Assembly: GCA_964017125.1 (NCBI GenBank)
Contig: OZ024903.1
Location: 79,867,028-79,931,027 of the forward strand
Direction: 5' to 3'
Origin: Flabesymbios commensalis
Lineage: Eukaryota > Annelida > Polychaeta > Terebellida > Flabelligeridae
DNA length: 64,000 bases
Shown here: positions 11,226-22,312 of the stretch, piece after piece
Position numbering within the stretch: the stretch's first letter is position 1
Layout: the number at the start of each line of letters is the position of its first letter
Program-made: the position numbers and the translations under genes
The notes under the pieces: generated by a model
The model's database searches: none
The model's input: only the letters and a program-made list of their open reading frames with translations
What the model was told of the DNA's origin: nothing

Positions 11226-11661
11226 TCCAAAACCATTTATAAAGCGGTCCATCCAAAAATGTTCTGGACCGCTGTACATACTAAAAACAAGATACAATTA
11301 AAAGGAGGGGAAGCTATGCAAAAGTTAAGTAAAAGAACAGGTAACATTTTTAAAGCTATAGCTAAAACTTATAATACTATATAATAAAGTTAGAATATAA
11401 TAAAATACACCACATTAGAAAATAAGCTACAGACGTCATGTGAAATTCAATTGCACAGGTGAAAATATTAGTAAGTTAATAAAATGGTAGATAATAATAA
11501 GTTAAAAACATGGTAGATATTAATAAGTTAAAAAAATTATCTAGTAAAGAATAATGTTTTTAAAACTGTTTTGAACTGTGCAGTGCTGTCTATCAGTCGC
11601 ATGTGTTCTGGGAGCTTGCTCCATAGCAGAAGAGCGGCATAAGCGAACGACCTGTTCTTAT
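11226..11661 (-). mobile_element. LINE-C 3' end on minus strand, with 3' stem-loop
   Basis: On the minus strand, 11660 down to ~11535 reads NRSFAYAALLLWSKLPEHMR, then LIDSTAQFKTVLKTLFF. This is the classic ORF2 C-terminus of CR1/L2-like LINEs (compare GDRAF..AAPxLWNxLPxxIR). The non-coding tail follows to ~11232. Just before the simple-repeat tail is a perfect 9-bp stem, AGCGGTCCA at 11243-11251 paired with TGGACCGCT at 11265-11273, with a 13-nt loop. A 3' hairpin next to a short-repeat tail is a known RT recognition feature in L2-type LINEs. Satellite array 2 begins directly at the 5' truncation point. Confidence 0.7.
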
Positions 11662-14410
11662 AATGTTTCTTATAATCGAGTGGTGTCTGAGGCCCCACTT
11701 ATATATAATGAGATATAATAGTGGCCTGAGGCCCCACACTCACACAATGATAGAGAATGGTGCCCTGGGATCCCACACTTACACAATGAATTATGATAGA
11801 GAATGGTTGCCTGATGCCCCACTTATACATAATGAATATAATGGTGTCCTGGACCCCACACTCACACAATGATAGAGAATGGTGGCCTGAGGCCCCAGTT
11901 ATCCATAATAAGATATAATGGTGGCCTGAGGCCCCACACTTACACGATGATAGAAAAAGGTGGCCTGAGGCCCCACACTTACACAATGATGTAAGATGGT
12001 GGCCCCACTCAGACATAATGATAGAAGATGGTGGCGTGAGGCCCCACTAATACATAATAATAGAGGATAGTGGCCTGAGGCCCCAATCATACATAATGAT
12101 AGAGGATGGTGGCCTGAGGCCCCACACTTACACAATGATAAAGGATGGTTGCTGAAGCCCCACTCATACATAATGAGAGAAGATGGTGGCCTGAGGCCCC
12201 ACTCATACATAATGATAGAGAATGGTGGCCTGATGCCCCACTCATACATAATGATCGAAGATGGTGGCCTGTGGCCCTACTCATACATAATGATAGAGGA
12301 TGGTGGCCTGAGGCCCTAAACATACAGAATGATAGAAGATGGTGGCCTGAGGCCCCACTCATACATAATGATAAAAGTGGTTGCCTGAGGCCTCACTCAT
12401 ACATAAAGATAGAGGATGGTTGTCTGAGGCCCCACACATACATAATCATAGAAGATGATGGCCTAAGGCCCCACTCATACATAATTGATAGAGAATGGTG
12501 GCCTGAGGCCCTACTCATACATAATAATAGAAGATGGTGGCCTGAGGCCCCACTGATACATAGGCCTAATGATAGAGGATGGTGGCCTGAGGCCACACAC
12601 TTACACTATGAAAGTACATGGTGGCCCGAGGCCCCACTCATACATAATGATAGAAAATGGTGGCCTGAGGCCCTACTTATACACAATAATAGAGGATGGG
12701 GGCCTGAGCCCCCAACCATACATAATGATAGAGGATGGTGGCCTGAGGCCCCACACTTACACAATGATAGAAGATGGTTGCTGAAGCTCCACTCATACAT
12801 AATGATAGAAGATGGTGGCCTGAGGCCCCACTCATACATAATGATAGAAGATGGTTGCCTGAGGCCTCACTCATACATAATGATAGAGGATGGTGGCCTG
12901 AGGCCCCACACATACATAATGATAGAAGATAGTGGCCTAAGGTCCCACTCATACATAATTGATAGAGAATGGTGGCCTGAGGCCCCACTCATACATAATA
13001 ATGAAAGATGGTGGCTTGAGGCCCCACTCATACATAATGATAGAGGATGATGGCCTAGCTGAGGCCACACATTTACATAATTATAGAGCATGGTGGCCTG
13101 AGGCCCACATTTGACTAGTCATAGAGGATGGTGGCCTGAGGCTCAACTCTTACATAATATTATAGATGATGGTGGCTTGAGGACCCACTCATACATAATA
13201 ATAGAAGATGGTGGCCTGAGGCCCCACTCATACATAGGCCTAATGATAGAGCATGGTGGCCTGAGGCCCCACACTTACACAATGACAGAAGATGGTGGCC
13301 TGAGGCCCCACTCATACATAATGATAGAGAATGGTGGTCTGAGGCCCCACATTTAAATAGTGATAGAAGATGGTGGCCTGAGGCCACACATATACACAGT
13401 GATTAGAGAATTGTGGCCTGAAGCCCCACATTTACAAAGTGATAGAAGATGGTGGCCTGAGGCCCCACTCATACATAATGATAGAGAATGGTGGTCTGAG
13501 GCCCCACATTTAAATAGTGATAGAAGATGGTGGCCTGAGGCCACACATATACACAGTGATTAGAGAATGGTGGCCTGAAGCCCCACATTTACAAAGTGAT
13601 AGAAGATGGTGGCCTGAGACCCCACTTATACATAATGATAGAACATTCTGGCCTGAGGCCTGACTCATACATTATGATAGAGGATGATGGCCTAGCTGAG
13701 GCCCCACTCGTACATAATATGATAGAGAATGGTGGCCTGAGGCCCCACTCATACATAGTGATAGAGGATTTGGTGGCCCGAGGCCCCAGTTTTACATCAT
13801 GATAGAGAATGGTTGCCTGATGCCCCACACTTACACAATGATAGAGAATGCATGGTGGCCTGAGGCCCCACATTAACATAATAAAAGATAATGGTGGCCT
13901 GAGGCCCCACACTCATACAATGATGGAGAAAGGTGGCCTGAGGCTCCACACTTACACAAATGTAGAGAAAGGTGGCATGAGGTTCCACACTCATACAATG
14001 ATAGAGAAAGGTGGCCTGAGGCTCCACACTTACACAAATGTAGAGAATGGTGGCATGAGGTCCCACTTATACTTATTGAAAGATAATTGTGGTCTGAGGC
14101 CTCACTTATACATAATGTAAGATAATGGTGGCCTGAGGCCCCATACTCACACAATGATAAAGAATGGTGGCCTGAGGCCCCACACTTATACAAAAATAGA
14201 GAATGGTGGCATGAGGCCCCACCTATAGGTTACATAATAAGGGAATGTGGTGGTCTGGGCCCCTCACTGATATGATGGGGGACGGTGGCCTGAAGTCACA
14301 CACCAGCATAATGATATATGATGGTGGCCTGAGGCCCCACACCTACACAATATGATAGAGAATGGTGGCCTGAGGCCCCATATATATACATCGAGAGAAT
14401 GGTAGCCTGA
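11662..14410 (-). repeat. 39-bp satellite array 2 (about 70 units), inverted relative to array 1
   Basis: The unit reads GATGGTGGCCTGAGGCCCCA then CTCATACATAATGATAGAG, the reverse complement of array 1. Alternating unit types have CTCATACATAATG or ACTTACACAATG. Units at both ends (before ~12050 and after ~13870) are more divergent and the centre is more homogeneous, as expected for unequal crossing-over. Two units (~12560 and ~13225) have CATAGGCCTAATG in place of CATAATG. The many frames open through the array reflect the 13-codon period and are not genes. Confidence 0.95.
13314..13627 (-). repeat. 157-bp higher-order duplication within array 2
   Basis: 13314-13470 and 13471-13627 are near-identical and share private variants: ATTTAAATAGTGATAG, CACATATACACAGTGATTAG and CATTTACAAAGTGATAG. 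The block is four 39-bp units plus one base. A second, looser higher-order relation of ~474 bp links ~12380-12560 with ~12855-13020. Confidence 0.85.
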
Positions 14411-15649
14411 AGAACAATGGTTGATATTTATATTTTCTTGCAGCTGTTAGAAATGGACTACAAACATTTTATAGAAATTGTTTGAGAATTGACTGAGATT
14501 CATGCGATAATCATGCAATATGCCTAGGCAGACAGGTTAAGCTGGCGTGTAGTACTAGCCTATTTACGCAATGATGGAGTAGTGTTGGGCCACCGTTACA
14601 GAGAAAACGATTGGTCCAGCATCGAATAAAGTACTAGGCCATTATTAAGATGATATCTTATCAATACATACAACGTTTTGAAAGGATGCTAGAGTAATTG
14701 GCAAAGTTGAAAGACCCTGACAGCCTGTTTCTAGGGCTAGCTATCACAAGCAATCAAACAAACAAATCACATTCTTGTATTCTTGCGCGAATTAGTATTA
14801 GTGGCCTCAGGCCACCTTTCAGCGATGTAAACTGCTCGCTGCACGAATGTATGACAACTGCTGTCAATCATCCTGTGACAGTGACCTGTGCCTGACCAGC
14901 AGTAACTATATGCATAATATATTCCGGGCTTAAAAATAACCACCTCCGATACAACATGCTTCCGCATGACCCATGAGGCTATTAACCTCAACATCCCAAA
15001 GTCTTCTAAATGTACCTATATTCTATAATGTCCAAAATAATCCTCATTCACTATTATGCCCTCTCACCAAGCCCTCTCGTAAGCAAAAAGTAGCCAATTC
15101 ATCGTAAAAAACAAGTAATACAATAACAATACATATAAATAATTTATATTCTGGAAAAGATGTTCAGCGTATTTTGCGCTAAGTATGCAAGAACAAATAT
15201 TCCATGAACTGGTGAATTTGCTTCTTTATAACACGATTTATTATACGATTCGTGTAAAAAATAGTGTACAATTTCGCGATCAATCGACTATTAAATTTGC
15301 TTCTTTATATTATAGATAAAACAACTGTGAGATATAGGCCTACCTACATTTGGGGTTGTAGACTAGCCTATATAAATCAGTCATGTCGTGATATTAAATT
15401 ATCTATTTTTAAAAATAATTACTTTTATAGGCCTGGTAATTATAGATCTACATAGGCCTGCACTCGATAAAATTGTACTGCCTATTATTACTGTACGGGT
15501 CACAGATATGGGGAACAGATTGGAGCAATGTCATTGAAAATGTTATTGTAGGCCTACATATTTCTATTATATTATATTGATCTACGTCTAAGCATCTAAG
15601 TATTTTTAAAAAAGGCCCTACATAGGCTAATATCACCGCGGTAATAACG
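14411..15649. other. No gene seen; isolated satellite core and repeat tail
   Basis: 14690-14766 repeats the 3' end of the element at 1-553 (GGGCTAGCTATC plus a CAAA-type tail). At 14800-14816 a single GTGGCCTCAGGCCACC core of the 39-bp satellite stands alone in unrelated sequence. Four copies of TAGGCCTA or close variants lie at 15330-15560. No coding signal is seen. Confidence 0.5.
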
Positions 15650-15745
15650 TCTGTAAGCGTCCGAGATCACCGGGCGAAATCACCAAAGGCCGTCCGAGAT
15701 CACCTGGGTCGAGATCGTTGAAGGCCGAGATCACCGGTATTGACT
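15650..15745 (+). repeat. Short CCGAGATCACC repeat cluster
   Basis: Four to five variants of CGTCCGAGATCACC or GGCGAAATCACC fall within 95 bp. The same theme (CCGAAATCACC) forms a larger array at 53707-54010 and appears inverted at ~46640-46690, so this is probably a fragment of the same dispersed family. Confidence 0.6.
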
Positions 15746-15937
15746 ATAGTCTAAAAAAAAAATCCATTTTAGAGGGATCATAATTATGGTGTTACTGATT
15801 TACTATTTACGTGGAAACTCCTCACAATATCGACCTAAAACTTTGGGTTGCTATAAAACATATGATTTACCATAACAATACCTTTTTTTCATTTGAAAAA
15901 CTCGAATAATACCACAGAGTGGACGGATATAACGCAG

Positions 15938-17122
15938 TGGCTAACCGTACGTGATATACTGTACATATATAGCATGCTATTCTTAAATGTACGTTTGTAC
16001 CACTAAATGACGGTATTCGTTGGTAATAGAGCTACGTATGATTAACGCACATACTTACAGTACGGTTAGTAACTTACGGATATACACTCCCTATCTATAT
16101 TAATACCAGAAATACTAATTTATTCTAAATCAAAAGTAAAGCACAAATTATTGTCGTAGGTACTTGTTGACATTTTTGTATCTCTGCGAGAGCATTCTCA
16201 AACCATGTGTATCGGTAGGGTTGCAATTTTGGATGAACTGAATCGAGAATAAGCTGACGACTGCTTGCCATATGGTGTCTTCCCTAGCGGTGCTGCGGAT
16301 GAAATAGCATTAAACGTGTTTATATGTACATATCTTCGGTAGTATGCAGTATTACTTTGAGGAGTGGTCAGAATTAAAAGCATATTTTACATTTCATTCG
16401 ACTTCATACAGTACACTAAATAGATGTATGTGCAGGTAAGATATTTCTGTAATCAGGTATGTATGATGTGTTGGAATATAATTTATTTGAAGTATAATTT
16501 GTTCTAGGCCTATGCTTTAAAGCTTTCTGAAGGCAATCGTTATGAATATTATGCTGATTTTAGAGTGGGGTGCACATTTTTTTTGTAAATACATGTATGA
16601 AGAGGGGGTGAAACGTCTTTCTCAATAATGAAATGGGACGGCAATCTTGACATGCTTGACAAATATCATGCTGATTTATGATAACGGGGCCAAACGGCTT
16701 TCCTAATTATGAAAAGGGTTCGAAACATCTTTCCAATTTATGAATAGGGTGAAATGTCTTTCTGATTAGGGGACGAAACGTCTTTCCTAAATATAAGGAA
16801 AGGGTTATAAGCCTTTCCTAATTATGAAATGGGTGTGAAACGTCTTTCTCCGAATTATGACTTGTGGACAAATATGGCGTGGGTGCGAAATGTCTTTCTG
16901 AAATATGGTTAGGGTGCGAAACTTTTTTCTAAACTATGAACATGGGGGCGAAACGTCTTTCCTATTCATGACTATAGGGCGGAAAGTCTGTGTACCCTTT
17001 AGAGCTGATCGGCAAGCAGAGCGAGTCGCCTGGTCCCTGGCTAACCATACATGATTTACTGTAGGCCTACGTATGTAGCATAACGTTACTATTCGTACGT
17101 TTGTACAACTAAATGATGGCAG
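15938..17122 (+). repeat. Pair of ~80-bp direct repeats around a minisatellite
   Basis: 15938-16015 (CAGTGGCTAACCGTACGTGA through GTACGTTTGTACCACTAAAT) is repeated at 17037-17122 (CTGGCTAACCATACATGATT through GTACGTTTGTACAACTAAAT). The two differ at ~15% of sites and by one clean 6-bp difference: ACTGTACATATATAGCAT versus ACTGTAGGCCTACGTATGTA. The ~1 kb between them holds no ORF. They are too short and too diverged to be called LTRs. Confidence 0.65.
16606..16995 (+). repeat. ~30-bp degenerate minisatellite
   Basis: About eleven units of the form GGGTGCGAAACGTCTTTCC plus TAATTATGAAAT, with variable length (27-40 bp) and many substitutions. GAAACGTCTTTC is the most conserved part. There is no coding frame. 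Confidence 0.8.
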
Positions 17123-17524
17123 GAACAAGATAAATTAAAAAAACAACCAGTGATTACACCTCCCTGCTTTGAAGCCTGAGGCACTGCTTGGGCTGTGAAT
17201 GTCTTTGGCGTTGTATTCTAGCAAGCGCGAGACGTCGGTGCAGTGCTGTTCTAATGCTGGGCCACCATCGTCAATAGTGACCAACATTTAGACTGATATC
17301 GTATAATATTGATGCCAAGCTGGCTGCTGGGGCGTGTTGTGAGATGTCTTATCTTTCTCAGTTTGTCCAGGGAAAGTAGTTTAATGTTAACACTTAACAT
17401 GTTTTTTGTGTGGCTTAAAACAAATTTTCTATTAAAAGAATCTTACCACAACAGACGAAACTGTATGCAAAAAAGGCCCCCGTTTTAACAAACGAGCTGG
17501 CTTGTCTATTAGGGACAAGAGAGT

Positions 17525-17595
17525 AGTTCCTCATCAACGTGACCGAGAGGTAGCGTGCTCAGCCTCAGACCGAATAGTCTCTATATCTCATATAC
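17525..17595 (+). mobile_element. tRNA-derived SINE, 5' fragment
   Basis: CGTGACCGAGAGGTAGCGTG followed by CTCAGCCTCAGACCGAAT matches the head (A-box half) of the SINE copies at 22313-22492 and 43434-43620. It is cut off before the B box. Confidence 0.6.
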
Positions 17596-18399
17596 TGAGC
17601 AGCATTAAAATTTAAAATATAAGTGTGTTTTTTTTTCTCTCTAATAAGAACAGTAGCACACTACATATATTCAATAACCAGTCAATATTGTTTAAAGAAA
17701 AACTTAATAAAGTAAAATGTTAGTGTTTTTAGGTTTTAGACTTGGTTTGTCAATTTTTACATTATTGGAACTCATTCCAATAATGTTTTAATATAGTCCA
17801 GGAGCAGGGACGCACAAAAAAATTTTGTTCAACCGGCGGACTATCTTGAATCTGAATTGACAGAATGGTAGAATGGACCTTCTGCAACAACCCCAGGTAG
17901 TATGTCCAAACAAATTGTGGTATCAGTTTTTTTGTACAGCCCATTTTTTAACATAGGGTGGCGTTTTTCGCTATGTTTGTCAAAGTGGAGGTAAAGTTCG
18001 GAAAATAGCCATATCTTTGCAATGAATGGACCAATTCTTACACTTTTGGTATCACTCACTCAGTATTAAATTATCCAACTTTTGGGTCCATCTGGCCTTA
18101 GGTAAGATTGTGTATTGTGAGAATTACCAGCTTACATTAAGTCACATTTCAATAGTAAATACGGTATGGATTTTTAGTTTGTCGACTCGACAAACTTTTA
18201 AGCTGGTTTTCCACACAAACGTCTGTCGTTAACTTCCGTTACTATCTGTTATGTCTGTGCAATGTCAGAAGGCAATATCTGCCCCCTGGTATACTCGGCA
18301 TTCACTGCTTTTTAACTGGCGTCCCATCTCTTCCTGCCATAGCGCTGCCAAAAGGCTGTATTAGTTCACTTGTAAATCAAGTATATACTTCCTTTCCGC
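17596..18399. other. No feature supported
   Basis: AT-rich sequence with only short chance frames on either strand. No splice-bounded exon, repeat relation or RNA gene was recognised. Confidence 0.4.
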
Positions 18400-18720
18400 T
18401 GATGTCACTGCCTCCTTTTGGCTTGCACTGACCCAATGTTGGTTAAATGTTGTGCCATCATCTATGACACTCTTCCAACATTTAACTAACATTGTGTCAG
18501 GGTATTGAGTTGCCGGTGTTCCCTGCAAAAATGAGACCTTTACCCAATGCTGTTTTACAGCTGAGCCATGGTCGTAGACGATGGGCCAGTAGTAAGCTAG
18601 CAATGGGTGAACGTTTATCTTGTTAACTCCTATATACTGGTTTGCCAATGCTGGGCTAATATCGGCCCAGTGTTGTAAACGGTTGGCCACTATCAGGCTA
18701 ACATTGTGTCAATGACACGA
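18400..18720. repeat. GGCCCA/TTGGG dispersed repeat cluster
   Basis: Repeated variants of CCCAATGTTGGTTAAATGTT, GACGATGGGCCAGTAGTAA and AATGCTGGGCTAATATCGGC. The building block is (A)ATG(C/T)TGGGCCAA alternating with its complement around GTCTGCGACG-like centres. The family recurs at least a dozen times in the window. Better-preserved copies at 38590, 41876 and 61365 are palindromic MITEs. Confidence 0.6.
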
Positions 18721-19309
18721 GTTTGCTGATTAGCTGGGTAGGTGTTCATGAATGCCAGCAGTCTGTCGCAGGGCTAGCCACCTTCTCCCACCCCTCTCTG
18801 CCTCACTTGACACAAGCTTGTTATGTTACGCAATATAACAATTAGGTCTTGGCTAAGATATTTATCTCCAAAAATTGCAAATTTTGTATTATTAAAATTA
18901 GATTTTTGCACTCGGCAGTAAAAGGCATTGCACATTGATATAATTCATACACTTCTGGGGTGAAAAATGACCAAATAATGTAATTTATTGCAGTGCCCGA
19001 TCATGTGGTAAGTTAACCCTTTCATTACGACCATCTGACATGAAAAGGGGACAAAGTATGGTGAACTATACATTTTTATTTATTAAGTTTATTTTGCCTG
19101 AGTTTTTGTCCTATTTAGGGGAAATAGGGGTGCTGTGTGAGAAACGGTTGACATTTCTGTACACCAGTCCTTGTAAATATGTCCAATATAACGTTTGGGG
19201 TCCCTAGGTTAGGTAGGCCTACTTTCGTCTTTAGGAAGTGTTCAGATAAAATATATGTTCATGATTAAATATGATGATTAGACCGTAAAGGGTTTTGATC
19301 GGAATAATA

Positions 19310-19500
19310 TTGGCCAAGCGTCGCAGACAGTGGCCCAGCATTACATCAGCATTGGGCCAATGTATGGTGTTATCTGGTGTTTCTGGGGCCTGATGTAAAG
19401 AATACCCAGTGCGTGACTTATAAAGAGTAGGCCTAATTGCGGGATTCCCACAAAAAATAATACTGGCCCAACATCATTCTATCGCTGCGCCACACTTTGA
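19310..19500. repeat. GGCCCA/TTGGG dispersed repeat copies
   Basis: ATATTGGCCAAGCGTCGCAG, then CAGTGGCCCAGCATTACATC and AGCATTGGGCCAATGT, with a further half unit at ~19462-19500. It is the same family as 18400-18720. Confidence 0.6.
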
Positions 19501-19579
19501 GCAATATCTTTGTTTTTGACGCAACAAGTTAATTTTAGTGGGCCATAGGATTTTTGAAGATAAGGCCCTGCCTGCTGAA

Positions 19580-19760
19580 TTAAAGAGACTGGCTCAGGCT
19601 AAATCATAAAAAAATTCCATGACCATATGATGTAAACATGTCCATAGAATAGAACTGCAAAAGTTTTTTTAATTTTTGTGCTGTGCATTTACCAGTTAGG
19701 CTAGATATAGAGACGAAATTCCCGTATTTTTGACATTTGACAATAAATGCCCATTACGGC
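19580..19760 (+). mobile_element. Half copy of the TTAA palindromic MITE
   Basis: TTAAAGAGACTGGCTCAGGC, then a segment with ACCATATGATGTAAACATGT and CTAGATATAGAGACGAAATT. It matches the left arm and centre of the complete MITE at 62527-62899 at ~90% and lacks the right arm. Confidence 0.8.
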
Positions 19761-19979
19761 CCACACTGTCAAATTGTGAGCTGTGTATCGCTGTATTAGT
19801 TTCAGTATTAGTATTCAGCGTTGTTAGAACAGAGTCAAGGTTCGGCATCCCATGATCCAATACATAGGCCTATATGCTTACCAATACAATTTAAATGAAG
19901 TATGGCAGAAAACGAGCTACTGAAACCAATTTTGAGTTGAAATGTTGCTGATTCCAACGAAATATTGGTCTGTCACCTG

Positions 19980-20068
19980 TAACCTGACTGTAACCTCGCC
20001 ACAAGGTAACCTCGCCACAGGTAACCTCGCCACATGGGGCTAAGTAACCTCGCCACAACTTCGCCACA
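19980..20068 (-). repeat. 16-bp minisatellite, about five units
   Basis: Units of GGTAACCTCGCCACAA, some truncated (AACTTCGCCACA). CpG is retained in each. Confidence 0.85.
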
Positions 20069-20295
20069 CCTGTTGTATCCGCATTTATCAATGTATTTTC
20101 AAAGGGAAATCGCTACCTTGAACGTGGTGTAGATGTCTATATAGACTTAGACTATATGTGCCATAAATATCAAAAGCAAAAAAAATCTAAAAAAATGGAC
20201 CAATACATAACGAATAATAAATAGGCCTACAAATTTATCTTGTACAGCAAATATTGTAGAAAATTTGTTCATTGTGACTAATAATAATAATATAT

Positions 20296-20500
20296 TAACC
20301 CTTAAACCGCGGAATTAAATAATTTAAATTTTCACACAATTGGAGTTGTGTCTCACTACATTGACCCACAACTTTAAGTGAGAGAAAACAACTCGTATTT
20401 GATTAATTTGTAATTTAAGACTAAGCAATTTACAAATCTTGATGTTTAAATGGCTAATAAAACGGATTAAAGCGACTACAGTCGTGCTTAGCGGTTTAAG
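20296..20500. mobile_element. Small MITE with AAACCGC/GCGGTTT ends
   Basis: The sequence is bounded by TTAAACCGC (20302-20310) and GCGGTTTAA (20491-20499), an exact inverted pair with TTAA at the outer edge. The interior is AT-rich. The near-terminal CGACTACAGTCGTGCTTA resembles TAAGCACGACTATACTC at ~34909, so this is probably a family. Confidence 0.5.
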
Positions 20501-22183
20501 GTGAATAGGTGTAGGCCTAGCGGCAACAACAGAGGAAGTTGATGACACTGCCCCAAGAAGAGATCCGACAGCACCCTAGGAAGACAATGCGTAGCACTCA
20601 AGCTATGTGATCGACTCCAATACCACTCGTTATTGTTGACGCAATTGATTGACACAAGTGATATTAACTCATGTGAGTGCGTGGTGACGTGAAGTCGATT
20701 GGGCCTACTTGCAAACGCTGAATGTTAAACCATTTTTTCTTCTTCCGGTTTTAATAATAGAATAACCGCCAATATAAATCTTTGTTATTTCTATCAGAAT
20801 GAACACCTGATGAACGTTTAATATGGAATATGAGGTGATATGAATGACCCTTAAGTGTTTTATTTGTTGTTGGGAAAATGCCCCCCATTTGAAATAATAA
20901 TGGGTCACATGCCCCATCGTCTAAGGCCAATGCTCCCCCCACCCTCCGAAAAATATCATGGGCCCCTTGGCCCCCTTTTTCCAATTTATAAATCGGGCAC
21001 TGAATATGTAATAGTACCAATCTCATACATATAATTTTAACTATTTATATTGCCGTATATTAACCGTCTGCGTCCCTATGTTTGGGCTATATTAAAGTTA
21101 AACTGAACGTAGATTTTAACCTAAGTCTATGCTAAAAATACAAAAAAGTAGGCCTAATTTATGTTCTTGTATTATGGACCCTATCGATGGAAGCTGATAT
21201 TCAACATCACATTGTAATAAAGGCCTAAATATCACGCTAATAGGGATCTAATTAGAAGTTACTAAAATGTGTGGTACCAAAGCCATAACTTTATTTTGAA
21301 TTGAATTTACAAATAGTAACATTATTAATAAATGATGTTCCTTTAATGCTGGGTAAATTTTGTGAACAAAAAAGAGGGCGGCACAACAATAAACTAAATA
21401 TCCAGTTATCCCTGGTTTAATGCTAGTCCACCGTCTGCACTGCTGGCCCAACATTAAGTCGATGTAGCTTCTGTGGAAAGTATTGCGTATATAGCCAGTG
21501 TAATATATTATGAGATTATGCTTTGTACGCATCGCGTTGACTACTACAATGCGGCAATACCGCTGGAGTACAATCACACGTGTCTTGCCATAGAGTTAAC
21601 TCTAAAATATTTGGTCTGGCTGAGCTTCTGAAATTCGAAACCTTTGAGTGTTGATCCACTGTTCGCCGTATCGTATTTGCTGGGATGCACCTAAAAGTAT
21701 GCATACAAGAAGTGGATATATGTATATTAAAAACATGTCTTGAAGTAATAATATGTCGGGCTATAAAGTGTCTATAAAGCAGCTGGGCCAATAGTGTTTT
21801 TTTTAATGACACAGCATCATAGTTGAATTCAGCTTTCCCATTCATTGATTGTTTTCTACCAATTACTGGCCAACCGTTAATGACAAAGACGAGGACCAGC
21901 CGTGCATGTGGATTATAAAACTTTAAAATATATATTTTTCATTTCTGCAATAAATGAAAATCAAAGTGGATCAAGGAACACTATTATGGCACAACCAGAG
22001 TAAAACATACCTGTCAATTATCACAGGTAAGGGATAGCAATGACATGACCTATATATATTATGCACATTTAATATGTTGTGCAGAATAAAATATGAAAAA
22101 TGTTGGGCAGTGCCCCTGACGGTGAACCAATATGAAATCCACAGGTAATGTGTTTGTATATATGTAATAAAAATACCGAAGGG
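20501..22183. other. No gene seen; one GGCCCA-repeat copy
   Basis: A GGCCCA-family unit lies at ~21412-21462 (AATGCTAGTCCACCGTCTGC, then TGGCCCAACATTAAG). TAGGCCTA occurs at ~20512 and ~21151. No frame has coding character. Confidence 0.4.
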
Positions 22184-22199
22184 CGGGGGGGGGGGGGGG
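22184..22199 (+). repeat. Poly-G run
   Basis: An uninterrupted run of about 15 G. Similar runs occur at ~27380, ~27400 and ~28237, with a C run at ~36010. Copy number in such runs is prone to sequencing error. Confidence 0.9.
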
Positions 22200-22312
22200 T
22201 CCTGGTGCCTGCTAGGAAAGTCAGAGATCGCGGATTCGTCTCCTGCTCTGGCATTCAAGTTTCAAAGAAACAAAATGTTTCCTCCCTGTTCAATCGTAAA
22301 TATTGAATATTG

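Noticed and set aside
11663-14193. 301-codon frame and many others in array 2
   Set aside because: The same 13-codon satellite artefact. Frames are open on both strands at once.
15938-17122. Direct repeats as LTRs of a retroelement
   Set aside because: Only ~80 bp, ~15% diverged, no TG..CA ends, no primer site and no coding between them.
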